From positions 930,001-994,000 of the forward strand of contig NZ_AP023086.1 in assembly GCF_021655555.1 (NCBI RefSeq): 64,000 nucleotides of DNA, read 5' to 3'. Positions 63,046-64,000 of this stretch are shown one piece after another; within the stretch, counting starts at the first letter, position 1, and each line of letters starts with the position of its first letter. Position numbers and translations under genes: made by a program. The notes beneath the pieces were generated by a model. It was not told the DNA's origin and searched no databases. It saw only the letters and a list, made by a program, of their open reading frames with translations. Origin of the DNA: Marinagarivorans cellulosilyticus (GTDB lineage Bacteria > Pseudomonadota > Gammaproteobacteria > Pseudomonadales > Cellvibrionaceae).

Positions 63046-64000
63046 TTACATTCTCTCCATTACCTCAATGCCCAGTAGTCCAAGCCCTGCTTCCAGCACT
63101 TCACTCACTCTCACGCTCAAACAAAGGCGGCTATTTTTGGCTTCTTCGCTTACACCCTCTTTTAATATGGGGCAGGCTTCGTAAAAGGTCATAAATAAAC
63201 TGGCTAAGTCGTATAAATAAGTACACATTAAATGCGGTAACGCTTCGGCGGCGACCTGTTCGGCGCAGTCGTGGAATTGAAGCAGTTTGATTGCCAGTGC
63301 TTTTTCTTGCTCAGCTTCTATCACAATTGGGCCATTTAATTTATTGCCTTCTGCTTTACGCAAAATACTGCGAATACGGGTATAGGCGTATTGTAGATAG
63401 GGGCCGGTATTGCCCTCAAAGCTGAGCATAGTCTCCCAATTGAAGATGTAATCATTGGTTCGGGTTTTACACAGGTCGGCATATTTAACGGCGCCTACGC
63501 CGATTTTATCGGCAATGGCTTGTAGTTCTTGCGCATCAAGTGCTGGGTTCTTTTCTTTGACTACAGCCAGTGCGCGCTCGCAAGCTTCGGTGACTAGAGC
63601 GGCTAATTTTACTGTGCCGCCTGTGCGCGTTTTAAAGGGTTTGCCATCGCTGCCCATCATGGTGCCAAAGGGGTGGTGCTCTAGGCTTACGTTCTCGTCA
63701 ACGAAGCCCGCTTTGCGTGCGGTAATAAATACCTGTTGCATGTGAAGCGATTGACGTGCGTCGATAAAATATAAAATGCGTTGGGCATTCAGGGTGTTTG
63801 CACGGTAGCGAAGGCCGGCAAGGTCTGTCGTGGCATATAAATAACCGCCATCGGCTTTTTGCACAATAACTGGTGAAGGCTCACCATCTTTATTGGCGAG
63901 TTCTTCTAGGAAAACCACTTGTGCACCGTTATCGGTAACGGCTAGTTTTTGCGTTTGTAGCTCTTTAACCAGCGTTGCTAAATCGTCGTTGTAGGCGCTT
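63046..64000 (-). CDS. argS: Arginyl-tRNA synthetase, C-terminal part
   Basis: The 3' portion of argS; the frame continues without a stop to the window edge, so the start is beyond 64000. About 317 residues are visible: LYATTDLAGLRYRANTL, RILYFIDARQSLHMQQVF, HHPFGTMMGSDGKPFKTRTG, and the DALR anticodon-binding domain (GPYLQYAYTRIRSILRKA) to the final ALGLLGIEVMERM-like end. It charges tRNA-Arg. It is convergent with ispH across a shared terminator. Confidence 0.95.
   Translation of the reverse strand, partial: SAYNDDLATLVKELQTQKLAVTDNGAQVVFLEELANKDGEPSPVIVQKADGGYLYATTDLAGLRYRANTLNAQRILYFIDARQSLHMQQVFITARKAGFVDENVSLEHHPFGTMMGSDGKPFKTRTGGTVKLAALVTEACERALAVVKEKNPALDAQELQAIADKIGVGAVKYADLCKTRTNDYIFNWETMLSFEGNTGPYLQYAYTRIRSILRKAEGNKLNGPIVIEAEQEKALAIKLLQFHDCAEQVAAEALPHLMCTYLYDLASLFMTFYEACPILKEGVSEEAKNSRLCLSVRVSEVLEAGLGLLGIEVMERM

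Overview
The window looks like the chromosome of a marine, polysaccharide-degrading gammaproteobacterium of the Cellvibrionales type (Saccharophagus/Teredinibacter relatives). The grounds are a serine-linker lipoprotein xylanase (GH11 with a malectin-like module), a gammaproteobacterial core (ubiEJB, ribF-ileS-lspA-fkpB-ispH, sthA, mntP, trhO), abundant outer-membrane barrels and a moderate base composition. The taxonomic placement is inference from gene content. No tRNA, rRNA, CRISPR array, prophage or intact insertion sequence was seen.

Layout. 0.4-2.5 kb: a CpxR/CpxA-like two-component pair. 2.8-11.9 kb: a DUF481 barrel, a large SNF2-family ATPase, small unknown proteins, a lipoprotein with a C-terminal CxxCH motif and a DUF2306 membrane protein. 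12-13.2 kb: an AraC-type regulator broken by a one-base frameshift. 13.7-16.9 kb: a YfaZ-like barrel, an ExoY/edema-factor-like nucleotidyl cyclase and an autotransporter-type barrel. 17.1-22.5 kb: a PRC-barrel protein, a GH13 branching-enzyme-like gene split by a small mobile element, a periplasmic binding-like protein and the GH11 xylanase. 23-31.8 kb: a receiver-TPR protein, trhO, a lipoprotein/hydrolase pair, a COG2509-like flavoprotein and a divergent OYE/HxlR pair. 32-36 kb: an IS3 orfA relic and a giant TSP3/Kelch-like lipoprotein. 36.6-41.4 kb: ubiE-ubiJ-ubiB, an unknown secreted protein, mntP and a 50-residue membrane peptide. 41.4-53.1 kb: a short-chain amide/urea uptake island made of a permease-fused hybrid kinase, a LuxR-type response regulator, urtABCDE, formamidase and an FmdB zinc ribbon. 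53.3-64 kb: sthA-HDOD, an unknown receiver-like protein, ribF-ileS-lspA-fkpB-ispH and the 3' part of argS.

Three points stand out. First, a family of small non-coding mobile elements (about 64-240 bp, terminal inverted repeat GGGCACCTCTAAAAAT, 4-bp target duplications) recurs at least seven times. One copy splits the GH13 gene, one appears to supply the ribosome binding site of the hybrid kinase, one holds the stop codon of the CpxA-like kinase, and one separates the convergent fmdB and sthA genes. A second family (ends CCTAAAAACCGCAGTTGA, flanked by TTAAA) occurs three times, mostly next to the first. Second, an ExoY/CyaA/EF-like cyclase core with the catalytic Lys, His and Asp pair intact, but with Arg at the ribose-contacting Asn position, lies directly upstream of an autotransporter-like barrel: a possible unrecognised effector cassette. 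Third, the amide island is probably controlled by a kinase whose sensor is a transporter-like domain plus a Cys-rich segment, with a perfect 19-bp inverted repeat in the divergent promoter region.
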